From Micromonospora sp. ALFpr18c (GTDB lineage: Bacteria > Actinomycetota > Actinomycetes > Mycobacteriales > Micromonosporaceae), in assembly GCF_008868155.1 (NCBI RefSeq), contig NZ_WBKR01000001.1, positions 62,001-126,000 on the forward strand: a DNA stretch of 64,000 bases, in the 5' to 3' direction. Of this stretch, positions 51,136 to 59,710 are shown in pieces. The notes under the pieces were generated by a model that worked only from the letters and a program-made list of their open reading frames with translations, was not told the DNA's origin and searched no databases. How positions within the stretch are numbered: position 1 is the first letter of the stretch; each line of letters starts with the position of its first letter. The position numbers and the translations under genes were made by a program.

Positions 51136-53088
51136 TTAGCGGCGGGATTGGCGGGAGCGGAGGTAGTCGCTGACCACGTACTCGCCCAGGTCGTCGGTGT
51201 CCGGGGTGAACATGCGGCCACGGCTGCGGCGGGCCACCGCGTCGACGAAGCGCCGCAGGCCCGGGTCGTCGCCGAGCATGAACAGGTTGAGCGTGGCGCC
51301 GTAGCGGCTGAGCCGGTCCACCTCACGGACCGTCGCCTCGATCGTCTCCGGCAGCGGCGGCCAGTGGAACAGCGCCTCCCCGTCGTCCGGGTCCAGGTGG
51401 GCGGTCGGTTCGCCGTCGGTGACCACCAGCACCACCGGCTCGGCGTCCGGGTGTCGACGCAGGTGCCGTCCGGCCAGCCGCAACGCATGCTGGAGGTTCG
51501 TGCCCTGCTCCATGTCCGGCTCGACGGCCGCCAACTCCTGCTGGGTGAGCGTCATCGCCTCCCGGCCGAACCCGACGATCTGCAACGCGTCCTGCGGGAA
51601 ACGGGTCTCCATCAGGTGCGCCAGCGCCAGCGCCGTCTGCTTCATCGGCCCCCAACGACCCTGGGAGATCATCGAGTACGACAGGTCGACGCAGAGCACC
51701 ACCGCGGCGGAGGCCCGCTTCTCGGTCTCCACCACCTCGAAGTCGTCCACGGCGAGTTGCAGCGGGACCGTCGGCCCGGCCCGGCGAACCGCCCGGGTCA
51801 GCGTGCGGACCACGTCCAGCGGCTGCTCGTCGCCGTACTCCCAGGGGCGCGACGCGCCGCTGACCTCGCCCGCCGCACCCGCCGAGCGGAGGTCGTGCTG
51901 GCCGCGTGGCCCGGCGGTCAGCTCGGCGAAGACCCGCCGCAGCGCGGTCCCGCCGAGCCGGCGCAGCGCCTTCGGGCTCAGCGTGAGCCCCTCCGCGTCC
52001 CGACTCACCCAGCCCTGCCGGCGCAGCTCGCGCTCCAGCTCGCGCAGGCGGCGGACGTCGTCGGCGGCGTCCCGGCCCAGTGTCCGGGCCACGGCGTCGA
52101 CGTCCACGTCGTCGAGGGTGGCCCCGGGGTGCTCCTGGTCGAGCTGATCCAGCAGGTCGTCCAGGTCGCCGATCTCACCCAACGCGCCGGCCGCGTCGGC
52201 GTAGCCCAGCGGCTGCTCGCCGCGGACCCGCTCGCCGCGCCCCCACCGCAGATCGGGCCGCAGCGCCCGCAGGTTCGCGTCGAGCGCGGACAGCTCCCCG
52301 GCGAGGCGGTCGCCGAGCGACTGCTGCATCAGGCCGGCCAGCTCGGCCCGCTGCCGGTCGGACAGCGAGTTCATCAGCCGCTCGCCGGCCGCCGAGCGGC
52401 GGGCGAGGACGTCGATCAGCTCGTCCACGGTCTCCGGCTTCTCCGGGAAGAAGTCGCCGTGCCGGCGCATGAACTCGGCGAACGCGTCGGTGGTGTCCTC
52501 CGCGCGGGCGTGCCGGGCCAGCAGGTCGTTCAGGTCGCCCATCATCTCGGCGAGCCGCTGCTGGGCGGCCGGGTCGGCCGAGGCGCGCACCGCGTCGCGC
52601 AGCCCGGCGAACCGCTGACCGAGGACGTCGTCGCGGAGCTGGTCGAGGATCTGCTGGTACGAGCGGCGGGCATCGTCGCTGGCCCACTGGTAGCCGGACA
52701 GCTCCTCCACCGCACGAGCGGTGGAACGGGGCAGGTTGTCCAGCACCGACTCGGCGAACCGCGCGGCGTCGTCGTCGCGACCCCGCAGCTCGTCCCGCTC
52801 GGCGGCGAGGGCCTGGTCGAGCAGTGCCTGTGCGCGGGTCACCGCGCCGTCCAGATCACCCCGACGCAGCGCCTCTCGGCGTAGCCGCCGGGCCCGGGCG
52901 GCCAGGTCGTCCAGGCCACCGCGTCCCTGCGGACCACGGCGCAGCAGATCACGCAGCGCCTCCCGCAGGCTGCCGCCGGCCAGCACCTCGGCGCCGACCG
53001 CGTCCACCGCCTCACGCACGTCGTACGGGGGTGCGAGCGGGTCGGGCCCGCCGTTCCACTGCCCGTACCGGAACCGGTTGCCGGCCAC
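51136..53088 (-). CDS. VWA-domain protein, partner of a MoxR-type ATPase
   Basis: A protein of 650 residues. The C-terminal about 200 residues form a von Willebrand A domain with an intact MIDAS (VLCVDLSYSMISQGRW, DLSYS; T in EQGTNLQHAL; D in VVLVVTDGEPTAHLD). The N-terminal about 400 residues are helical and charged. GTG at 53088 starts 2 bases after the ATPase stop, so the pair is coupled. MoxR-VWA systems act as metal-chelatase- or chaperone-like machines; the client is unknown. Confidence 0.9.
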   Translation of the reverse strand: MAGNRFRYGQWNGGPDPLAPPYDVREAVDAVGAEVLAGGSLREALRDLLRRGPQGRGGLDDLAARARRLRREALRRGDLDGAVTRAQALLDQALAAERDELRGRDDDAARFAESVLDNLPRSTARAVEELSGYQWASDDARRSYQQILDQLRDDVLGQRFAGLRDAVRASADPAAQQRLAEMMGDLNDLLARHARAEDTTDAFAEFMRRHGDFFPEKPETVDELIDVLARRSAAGERLMNSLSDRQRAELAGLMQQSLGDRLAGELSALDANLRALRPDLRWGRGERVRGEQPLGYADAAGALGEIGDLDDLLDQLDQEHPGATLDDVDVDAVARTLGRDAADDVRRLRELERELRRQGWVSRDAEGLTLSPKALRRLGGTALRRVFAELTAGPRGQHDLRSAGAAGEVSGASRPWEYGDEQPLDVVRTLTRAVRRAGPTVPLQLAVDDFEVVETEKRASAAVVLCVDLSYSMISQGRWGPMKQTALALAHLMETRFPQDALQIVGFGREAMTLTQQELAAVEPDMEQGTNLQHALRLAGRHLRRHPDAEPVVLVVTDGEPTAHLDPDDGEALFHWPPLPETIEATVREVDRLSRYGATLNLFMLGDDPGLRRFVDAVARRSRGRMFTPDTDDLGEYVVSDYLRSRQSRR

Positions 53089-53090
53089 GG

Positions 53091-54542
53091 TCAGCCCCGG
53101 CCGCCGTAGACGGTGCGCCCCGAGTCGGTGACGTCCTTGCCGAGCCGTCGGGTGAGGTGCAGTCCTTCCAGCACGAACTCGACGGCGGCGGCGGCCTCCT
53201 CCGGGGTGGGCGCGTCACCCAGGCCGAGCCGGTCCAGGACCTTCGCCAGGCCGGGTACGGTGCCGACCTGGCGCAGCAGTTCGGCGGAGCTGACCAGCTC
53301 TCCGGTCTCGATGGCGGCGCCGTCGTCGACCAGGGCGGTGAACCCGGACAGGTCCAGCCCGGCCAGGTGCGCCCGGAACGTCTCGGCGGTCGCGGTCCGC
53401 AGCAGGTGGGCGAGAATCTCGATCTCCCGCCCCTCCTCGCCGCTTTCGAACTCCACCTTGCCCCGCAACGTGCTGGTCACCGACACGGCGTCACCGACGC
53501 GCGCCACGGCGGCCTCGGGGCGGTCCTCCGGGGTGCCGACGGCGGCGAGCAGGCCGGCGCGGCGCAACGCGGCACCGGCGACGGTCTCGGCGGCGGCGAT
53601 GGCGAACCGGGCGGAGACGCCGGAGCGCGGATCCACCGACGGCGACTCCCGCACCGCGCGGGCGAAGCGCGCCAGCACCTCCAGTACGTGCTCCGGCACG
53701 TCGGCGACCAGGTCAGCCTCCTGGCGGATCAGCGCCAGCTCCAACTCCAGGTCGACCGGGTAGTGGGTACGGATCTCCGCACCGAACCGGTCCTTCAGCG
53801 GGGTGATGATCCGACCCCGGTTGGTGTAGTCCTCCGGGTTGGCGCTGGCCACCAGCAGCAGGTCCAGGGGGAGGCGCAGCTGGTAGCCGCGGACCTGGAT
53901 GTCCCGCTCCTCGAGCACGTTGAGCAGGGCCACCTGGATGCGTTCGGCCAGGTCGGGAAGTTCGTTGACGGCGAAGATGCCCCGGTTGGTGCGCGGCACC
54001 AGCCCGAAGTGGATCGTCTCCGGGTCACCGAGGGTACGACCCTGGGCGATCCGGATCGGGTCGACGTCACCGATCAGGTCACCGACGCTGGTGTCCGGGG
54101 TGGCCAACTTCTCGCCGTAGCGCATCGAGCGGTGCAGCCAGCCGACCGGCAGGTCGTCGCCGGCCTCCGCGACCTGGGCGCGGGACGCCGGGGTGAGCGG
54201 GTGCATCGGGTGCTCGTTGAGGACCGAGCCCGCAATCACCGGGGTCCACTCGTCGAGCAGGCCGCCGAGTGCGCGGATCAGTCGGGTCTTGCCCTGGCCG
54301 CGCTCGCCGAGCAGCACCATGTCGTGCCCGGCGAGCAGGGCCCGCTCGACCTCGGGCAGGACGCTGTCGTCGTAGCCGACGATGCCGGGAAAACGGGGCT
54401 CGCCGGAACGCATCCGGGCGAGGAGGTTGTCGCGGAGTTCCTGCTTGACGGTGCGGTACTGGTGACCGGCCGCCCGTAGCGCGCCGAGCGTGCCGGGCAG
54501 GTCGGCCGGTGGAACCGGGATTACCGGGTTAGGCGCAGTCAC
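53091..54542 (-). CDS. MoxR/ChlI-type AAA+ ATPase
   Basis: About 483 residues. Walker A VLLGERGQGKTRLI, Walker B GIFAVNELPDLAERIQVALLNVLEE (Asn-Glu in place of Asp-Glu), sensor 1 LLLVASANPEDYTNRG and arginine-finger region TPLKDRFGAEIRTHYP match the ChlI/MoxR group, with the long C-terminal part of sigma54-interacting/Mg-chelatase relatives. The start GTG at 54542 is fixed by a leaderless TAGCGT box at 54550. Upstream partner of the VWA gene. Confidence 0.9.
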   Translation of the reverse strand: MTAPNPVIPVPPADLPGTLGALRAAGHQYRTVKQELRDNLLARMRSGEPRFPGIVGYDDSVLPEVERALLAGHDMVLLGERGQGKTRLIRALGGLLDEWTPVIAGSVLNEHPMHPLTPASRAQVAEAGDDLPVGWLHRSMRYGEKLATPDTSVGDLIGDVDPIRIAQGRTLGDPETIHFGLVPRTNRGIFAVNELPDLAERIQVALLNVLEERDIQVRGYQLRLPLDLLLVASANPEDYTNRGRIITPLKDRFGAEIRTHYPVDLELELALIRQEADLVADVPEHVLEVLARFARAVRESPSVDPRSGVSARFAIAAAETVAGAALRRAGLLAAVGTPEDRPEAAVARVGDAVSVTSTLRGKVEFESGEEGREIEILAHLLRTATAETFRAHLAGLDLSGFTALVDDGAAIETGELVSSAELLRQVGTVPGLAKVLDRLGLGDAPTPEEAAAAVEFVLEGLHLTRRLGKDVTDSGRTVYGGRG

Positions 54543-54549
54543 CCGACCC

Positions 54550-54555
54550 ACGCTA
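54550..54555 (-). promoter_or_regulatory. -10 box of a leaderless promoter
   Basis: On the minus strand TAGCGT ends 7 bases before the GTG at 54542; the earlier in-frame GTG at 54551 would lie inside the -10 box and is rejected. Confidence 0.6.
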
Positions 54556-54608
54556 GCTCACATTTACCACGGCGCCCCGGGCATCGCGGGGCGCCCCCAC
54601 CGCCGGAA

Positions 54609-55686
54609 TCACGCCCGGTCGCAGCGCCGGCACGCGCCGCGGCGACGCAGGTGGTACGCGTACGTGGCCGCACCGAGCGCCACACCCCACACCGGCCAGA
54701 GCAGCATCGGCGCCCCGGTCAGGCTGATCCCGCCGGTGAGTTCCCAGAACGTGGGGTTGCTGAGCAGTCCCAACGAGGCCGCGGTCACCGCGATGGCGAC
54801 CAGCGTGGCCGGCACCACGGCCAGCGTCACCGGCACCCGGCGACCGGCGAGCCCGACCATCCAGCGGGGGAACCGTTCGCCCCAGCTCTGCACCAGCCCG
54901 AGGGTGAGGATCGCGCCGACGGTGGCGAACGCCCCCAACCCGAACCCGGCCCACACCAGCCCGGTGTCCTGCATCTCGGTCAGGAACTCCCGGGAGATGC
55001 CCAGCGGAATGCCGGCCGCCCAGGCGAACCGGGTCGACGCGTACGCCAGCGGGATGGCCGCGGCGATGCCGGCGGCCCACCGACCCCAGCGCGTGGCGGC
55101 GGCCGGGGTGGTCCAGCCCTGGTCGGTGTCGTCGCGGCCGCACCCGACGCAGGATCCGGCGGTACGGCGCTGCCAGGCGAGCACCGCACCGGCCAGCAGC
55201 AGCCCACCCGCCGTCCCGCCCGTCCAGCGGGCCGAACTGTTCCCGGCTGGTCAGTTCGACGCCGATGCCGAACTGCTGGGCGATGAACGCCAACGCCATC
55301 GGCAGGGCGCTGAACAGCGCGATCATCACCAGAGCGCCGACGATGAGGTGCGTGGCGATCCAGAGCGCGCTGCGCAGCCGGGTCTCCCGGTCGCCACGGT
55401 GGCCCGGTGCGGGTTCGGGCAGATCGACGCCGAGCAACGCCCGTACGGCGGCGATCTCCAGGGCCCGGCTGCCGTCCAGCAGCAGCGGCACCACGGCGAT
55501 CAGCGCCGCGATCACCAGCAGGGCGTACACGAGGGGGCGGGGGATCTCCGAGTCGGCGAGCAGCTGGGCGAAGATCACCGCGAGCAGCCCGTACGGCAGC
55601 GCCAGCACCCCGCCTAGCAGCAGGAACACTCCGCGCCGCCAGGTGGTGCCGGCAACCAGCGGGCCCAGCGCCGCTCGGAAGCTCAT
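54609..55686 (-). pseudogene. Polytopic membrane protein with a frameshift
   Basis: The first frame (from 55686) reads MSFRAALGPLVAGTTWRRGV, four helices (VFLLLGGVLALPYGLLAVIF, ALLVIAALIAVVPLLL, IATHLIVGALVMIALFSALPMALAF) and stops making sense after QFGPLDGR near 55222. The next frame then gives TAGGLLLAGAVLAWQRRTAG and five more helices to RRRGACRRCDRA at 54609. Joined by removing one base in the G-run at 55208-55222, it is a protein of about 358 residues with CVGCG and CRRC ends. It may be a real inactivation or a base-calling error. Confidence 0.72.
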
Positions 55687-55740
55687 CCGGTCATTCTGCT
55701 GCCGCGTCCCGGGGTGCGACTCCCCCGCACCGGGGAGATC

Positions 55741-56256
55741 TCAGCGGTGGTCGGCGACGTACTCCTTCGGGTCCTTGTCGCGGAACGGCAGGTTACGGCC
55801 GTTCTTGTGCTCGCCGTAGAAGGTCAGCCAGCGTTGGCCCAGCTCGGCGCGCAGTTCGAAGCTGGCGTGCCGGCGGAAGTCGGGCAGCGCCTCGTCCTCC
55901 TCCTCGGCCAGGTGTTCGCTGTTCTCCCGGCGGGCCGTGCCGACCGCCTCCCACCAGGGCTTCGAGCCGACCGGGTGCAGCTTCGACTCGGCGATGGCGT
56001 CGCGGATCTTGTTGTGGTCGCCGATCGCGTCGGCGGTCTCGTCCTCGCCGTCGTCGCCGTGCTTCACCAGGTGCGGGTAGAGGATCGCCTCCTCCGCCTC
56101 GGCGTGGATGTCGAGGTGCAGGTTGAGGGCGTCCCAGATGGCGAGCAGTTCCTGCTCGTCGCGGGCATCGTCGAGGCGGGCGAAGCCGCGCCGGAAGGCG
56201 GCGTGGTCGTCCAGGATCAACGCGGTGATGTCGTCCACTGTGCTCACTTTCCCCAT
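55741..56256 (-). CDS. Hemerythrin-domain (HHE) protein
   Basis: A protein of 171 residues: LILDDHAAFRRGFARLD, HLDIHAEAEEAILYPHLVKHG, AIGDHNKIRDAI and ENSEHLAEEEDEALPDFRRHAS hold the His/Glu iron ligands of the HHE domain. It binds O2 or senses oxygen/nitric oxide through a di-iron site. The start is uncertain: ATG at 56256 or an in-frame GTG at 56238 or 56247 near GGGGAAAG. Confidence 0.9.
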   Translation of the reverse strand: MGKVSTVDDITALILDDHAAFRRGFARLDDARDEQELLAIWDALNLHLDIHAEAEEAILYPHLVKHGDDGEDETADAIGDHNKIRDAIAESKLHPVGSKPWWEAVGTARRENSEHLAEEEDEALPDFRRHASFELRAELGQRWLTFYGEHKNGRNLPFRDKDPKEYVADHR

Positions 56257-56345
56257 GGCCCGGCGAGGCGGGCGAACCGCATGGCGTCGAAACTACCCCG
56301 ATGTCCCGGTTCGCACACCCGATCCCCGGCACCATCGGCCGGAGC

Positions 56346-56351
56346 TAGGCT
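56346..56351 (+). promoter_or_regulatory. -10 box of a leaderless promoter
   Basis: TAGGCT ends 7 bases before the GTG at 56359. The ATG at 56353 is only 1 base from the box, so the GTG is the start. Confidence 0.65.
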
Positions 56352-56358
56352 CATGATC

Positions 56359-57348
56359 GTGACCTACCTCGCCGCGGATGACCGCTACGACACCATGACC
56401 TACCGGCGCAGCGGACGCAGTGGCCTGCGGCTGCCCGCCGTCTCGCTCGGGCTGTGGCACAACTTCGGCCCGGATCGCCCGTTCGACCGGCAGCGTGACA
56501 TCGTCCGGCGCGCCTTCGACCTGGGTGTCACCCACTTCGACCTGGCCAACAACTACGGGCCGCCGCCCGGCTCGGCGGAGCAGAACTTCGGCCGGCTGCT
56601 CGCCACCGACCTCAAGCCGTACCGCGACGAGCTGGTCATCTCCAGCAAGGCCGGCTACCTGATGTGGCCCGGCCCGTACGGCGAGTGGGGCTCGCGCAAG
56701 AACCTGATCTCCTCGCTGGATCAGTCGCTGGCTCGGATGGGGCTCGACTACGTCGACATCTTCTACTCGCACCGCTTCGACCCGGACACCCCGCTGGAGG
56801 AGACGATGGGCGCGTTGGACGCCGTCGTGCGCTCCGGCAAGGCGCTCTACGTGGGCATCTCGAACTACAACTCGGAGCAGACCGCTCGTGCCGCCGCGAT
56901 CCTGCGTGAGCTGGGTACACCGCTGCTGATCAACCAGCCGTCGTACTCGATGCTCAACCGCTGGACCGAGGACGACGGCCTGCTCGACACGCTGGAGCAG
57001 GTCGGGGCGGGGTGCATCGCGTACAGCCCGCTGGCCCAGGGCCTGCTGACCGACCGTTACCTGGGCGGCATCCCGGCGGACTCGCGGGTGCGCACGAGCG
57101 TCTTCCTCAACGAGAGCGACCTCAGCGAGGACAGGATGGCCACCATCCGGGGGCTCGGCGCGGTCGCCGAGCGGCGCGGCCAGTCCCTCGCGCAGCTCGC
57201 TCTCGCGTGGGCGCTGCGGGACCCGCGGATGACCAGCCTGATCATCGGGGCGAGCAGCGTGGAGCAGCTGGAGACGAACATCGCCGCGCTCGACAACCTC
57301 GACTTCACCGGCGAGGAACTGACCGAGATCGACGGCCTCCTGGGCTGA
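56359..57348 (+). CDS. Aldo/keto reductase, YghZ (L-glyceraldehyde 3-phosphate reductase) type
   Basis: About 329 residues starting [19 protein letters not shown]. It shows the AKR14-type pattern [19 protein letters not shown] (Asp, Tyr), [24 protein letters not shown] (Lys), [18 protein letters not shown] (His) and [40 protein letters not shown]. It reduces L-glyceraldehyde-3-phosphate or methylglyoxal with NADPH. The start is fixed by a leaderless promoter. Confidence 0.93.
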   Translation: MTYLAADDRYDTMTYRRSGRSGLRLPAVSLGLWHNFGPDRPFDRQRDIVRRAFDLGVTHFDLANNYGPPPGSAEQNFGRLLATDLKPYRDELVISSKAGYLMWPGPYGEWGSRKNLISSLDQSLARMGLDYVDIFYSHRFDPDTPLEETMGALDAVVRSGKALYVGISNYNSEQTARAAAILRELGTPLLINQPSYSMLNRWTEDDGLLDTLEQVGAGCIAYSPLAQGLLTDRYLGGIPADSRVRTSVFLNESDLSEDRMATIRGLGAVAERRGQSLAQLALAWALRDPRMTSLIIGASSVEQLETNIAALDNLDFTGEELTEIDGLLG

Positions 57349-57367
57349 TCGGTGCGGGCGGCCCGGG

Positions 57368-58282
57368 TCACCAGATCCGGCGCCGCCCGGCCCGGTGGTT
57401 GCGTACCTCGCACTGCCGGCCGACCGGGGCGGCGGCGCTGCGACGTCGCCGGCTCGCGCCGATCAGCAGTGCCAGCACGAGCACGACAGCGGCGCCGGCC
57501 AGCACCGGCCAGCGGGCGCTGAGGTTGGTCACCGACGCCACCGAGACGCCCGGGTCGGCCGCCGCCGCCACCGCCTGCTCGGTGGCGGGCGGCCGGCTCG
57601 CGGGGGTACGCGGAGCAGCCGGCGCGCTCTTCGCCGCGCCACTTTTCGCCGTGCCGCTCTTCGCCGTGCGGAACACCACGTCCGAGCAGGAGTAGTAGGT
57701 GTCCGGGGTGTTGGAGTTCTGCCAGATCGTGTAGATGAGGTGCCGCCCCTCGCGGCCCGCCGGCAGTCGACCCGCCAACTGGTACGCCCCGGCCCGCACC
57801 GGCGGGTCGGTCACCGTCAGGAAGGGGCGCGCCTCCAGGTCCGCCCAGGTGAGCCGTGCGCGGGGGTCGTAGTCGGGCCGGGTGACGTAAAGCCGGAAGG
57901 CGCCCCGGTGCTCGATGGTGGTCCGGTACCGGAAGGTGAACGTCGCGCCGCTGGTCACCTCGGTGGACGGCCAGTCGGTCCGGGGCAGGTCCAGTCCCCG
58001 GTACGCGGACAGCCCGCCGCTGCACAGCTCGCCGTCCGGGATCCGTTCCCGGTCCCGGCCGTTGATCGCGGCGACCCGCACGTTGTCCCACTCGCGGACG
58101 GCGGCGCCCGCCTGGACAGCGGCCCGGCAGGCGGCGGTGGCCGCGTACCGGCCCTCGGGTCCGCAGGCCGCGGCCCGGCTGATCGGGTCGGTCGGGGCGC
58201 CGTGCGCGGCGGCGGGCGTGGCGGACAGCGGCACCGTCGCGGCAGCGACCAGTACGGCGGCGAGCACTCGGCGCATGGTCAT
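57368..58282 (-). CDS. Membrane-anchored lytic polysaccharide monooxygenase, AA10 (chitin/cellulose-binding)
   Basis: About 304 residues. The signal peptide ends AAA/HGAP, which leaves the copper-brace His at the mature N-terminus. The second brace His lies in [20 protein letters not shown]. Conserved [29 protein letters not shown] and [20 protein letters not shown] follow. After a linker with AKSG repeats ([16 protein letters not shown]) comes a C-terminal helix ([17 protein letters not shown]) and a basic tail, which would hold the enzyme on the membrane. ATG at 58282 has GGGAGG upstream. It cleaves crystalline chitin or cellulose oxidatively. Confidence 0.9.
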   Translation of the reverse strand: MTMRRVLAAVLVAAATVPLSATPAAAHGAPTDPISRAAACGPEGRYAATAACRAAVQAGAAVREWDNVRVAAINGRDRERIPDGELCSGGLSAYRGLDLPRTDWPSTEVTSGATFTFRYRTTIEHRGAFRLYVTRPDYDPRARLTWADLEARPFLTVTDPPVRAGAYQLAGRLPAGREGRHLIYTIWQNSNTPDTYYSCSDVVFRTAKSGTAKSGAAKSAPAAPRTPASRPPATEQAVAAAADPGVSVASVTNLSARWPVLAGAAVVLVLALLIGASRRRRSAAAPVGRQCEVRNHRAGRRRIW

Positions 58283-58405
58283 GACGTGACCTCCCAGCAG
58301 TGGTACGGGCGCGGGGGGCCAAAGGTTCGACGCCGGATGGCCGGGAATCCGGCGGGGGTGCCCAGCGTTTCGATACTCGGAACCGCTTGCACCGAGGAGG
58401 CAGAC

Positions 58406-58528
58406 ATGAAGGTACGTAGCTCGTTGCGTGCACTGAAGCAGAAGCCGGGTTCGGTGGTGGTCCGCCGTCGTGGCCGGGTGGTCGTGGTGAACCGCGCGAA
58501 CCCGCAGTGGAAGAGCCGCCAGGGCTGA
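58406..58528 (+). CDS. rpmJ: 50S ribosomal protein L36, zinc-free (YkgO/L36B) form
   Basis: A protein of 40 residues ([40 protein letters not shown]). It lacks the four zinc ligands of ordinary L36, so it is the C- paralogue used under zinc shortage. GAGGAGG precedes the ATG. No Zur box was recognised upstream. A strong terminator follows. Confidence 0.93.
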   Translation: MKVRSSLRALKQKPGSVVVRRRGRVVVVNRANPQWKSRQG

Positions 58529-58557
58529 TAACCCCCCAACCGGACACACAGTCGACG

Positions 58558-58594
58558 AACGCCCCGACCGGGTCACTCCGGTCGGGGCGTTTTC
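58558..58594 (+). terminator. Rho-independent terminator after L36
   Basis: A perfect 14-bp stem (AACGCCCCGACCGG at 58558-58571, complement at 58578-58591), six-base loop, then TTT. One of the few with a T-run in this window. Confidence 0.85.
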
Positions 58595-58630
58595 GCGTAC
58601 CCGGACGCCCGTGACAACGGGGGAAAGACC

Positions 58631-58636
58631 TACCGT
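58631..58636 (+). promoter_or_regulatory. -10 box of a leaderless promoter
   Basis: TACCGT ends 7 bases before the ATG at 58644. Confidence 0.55.
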
Positions 58637-58643
58637 TGGTGGC

Positions 58644-59084
58644 ATGGACGGCGACAACCCGCTCGGGGAGTTCCTCCGGGCCCGACGTGAGCTGGTCCGG
58701 CCGGACGACGTCGGCATCGGCGCCGGCGCGGGCCTGCGCCGGGAAGAGGTCGCCCTGCTCGCCGGCATCAGCTCGGACTACTACCTGCGGCTGGAGCAGG
58801 GCCGGGACCGCAACCCGTCGGTGCAGGTCCTGGAGGCGCTCGCCCGCGTGCTGCGACTGGACCCGGACGCCACCGCCCACCTGGTCCGCCTGGGCCAGCA
58901 GCGGGTCTCACGCCGGTCGACCCGGGCGGCCGCCGCCCACGCCCGGACGTCGCCGCCGGCCCAGGTCCCGCTGAGCATCCGGCAGCTCATCGACGGCTGG
59001 CCCAGCAACCCGGCGTACGTCCAGACCCGGTTCTTCGACGCCGTCGCGGTGAACTCCCTGGCGACGGCGCTGTCGCCGAACTAG
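58644..59084 (+). pseudogene. MmyB-type XRE regulator, C-terminal half lost
   Basis: The N-terminus MDGDNPLGEFLRARRELVRP, HTH LRREEVALLAGISSDYYLRLEQGRDRNPSVQVLEALARVLRLD and linker are normal. The ligand-binding domain begins (PAYVQTRFFDAVAVNSLATALSPN) and ends at a TAG at 59082, after 146 of about 280 residues. The following bases read as the leader of the YciI gene, so the C-terminal half was deleted. A short product with a working HTH is possible, but family function needs the lost half. Confidence 0.72.
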
Positions 59085-59121
59085 GGTGCCTCGGAAGAGT
59101 CGGCCCGGTGAGGGGGACCTC

Positions 59122-59382
59122 GTGTTCATCTTGGAGCTGTCCTTCGGCGACGACCCCGACCGGCTCGCCGCCCGACCGGCGCACCGGGAGCGTCTCCAGG
59201 CCCTGCACGGGGAGGGCCTGCTCGTGATGGCCGGGCCGTTCTCCGACGATTCCGGCGCGCTGCTCGTCTTCGACGTCCCGGACGCCGAGGCGTTCGCCGC
59301 GATCGTCGCCGAGGACCCGTATTACCGCACCTCGGGAGTGACGATCGTCAGCCAGCGGGAGTGGTCACCGATCATCCGCTAG
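59122..59382 (+). CDS. YciI-family protein
   Basis: About 86 residues: VFILELSFGDDPDRLAARPAHRERLQALHGEGLLVMAGPFSDDSGALLVFDVPDAEAFAAIVAEDPYYRTSGVTIVSQREW has the YciI alpha-beta barrel half with the catalytic-type His (PAHRERL) and Asp (EDPYY). GGGGGA precedes the GTG at 59122. The function of this small family is not firmly known. Confidence 0.9.
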   Translation: MFILELSFGDDPDRLAARPAHRERLQALHGEGLLVMAGPFSDDSGALLVFDVPDAEAFAAIVAEDPYYRTSGVTIVSQREWSPIIR

Positions 59383-59434
59383 GTGCCGGCCGCGCCCGCG
59401 CGGCCTCGCGGATCCAGTCACAGCCATCGATGGC

Positions 59435-59463
59435 TTGTCAATGTTAGCGGTAACAGCTACCGT
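59435..59463 (+). promoter_or_regulatory. Promoter of the endoglucanase with a central LacI-type operator
   Basis: TTGTCA (59435-59440), 17-base spacer, TACCGT (59458-59463). The operator TGTTAGCGGTAACA (59442-59455), an inverted repeat TGTTA-GCGG-TAACA, fills the spacer, so a bound repressor excludes polymerase. The rest of the 328-base gap (59383-59710) holds a long 5' leader and nothing else recognised. Confidence 0.65.
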
Positions 59464-59710
59464 CGCCGCAGAGGCGAAGGGCACGCTTCCACGCTTCACC
59501 GGGCCCGCACCGGCCGCCGACGCGGCCCACGGGCAACACGGCAGGTCACTCCGGGCGTCCCGGTCGGCGTCGCACGCCACCGGGTCAGGCTGACCGCCCG
59601 ATTCACCGCGAGCCAACTCCGCACACCCCCCTCGGGTCCGCCGCGACGGCACATGCCGTCGGGACGGCCGGACCACCATCACAGGCGCCACCATGGCGAG
59701 GAGTTCCCTG

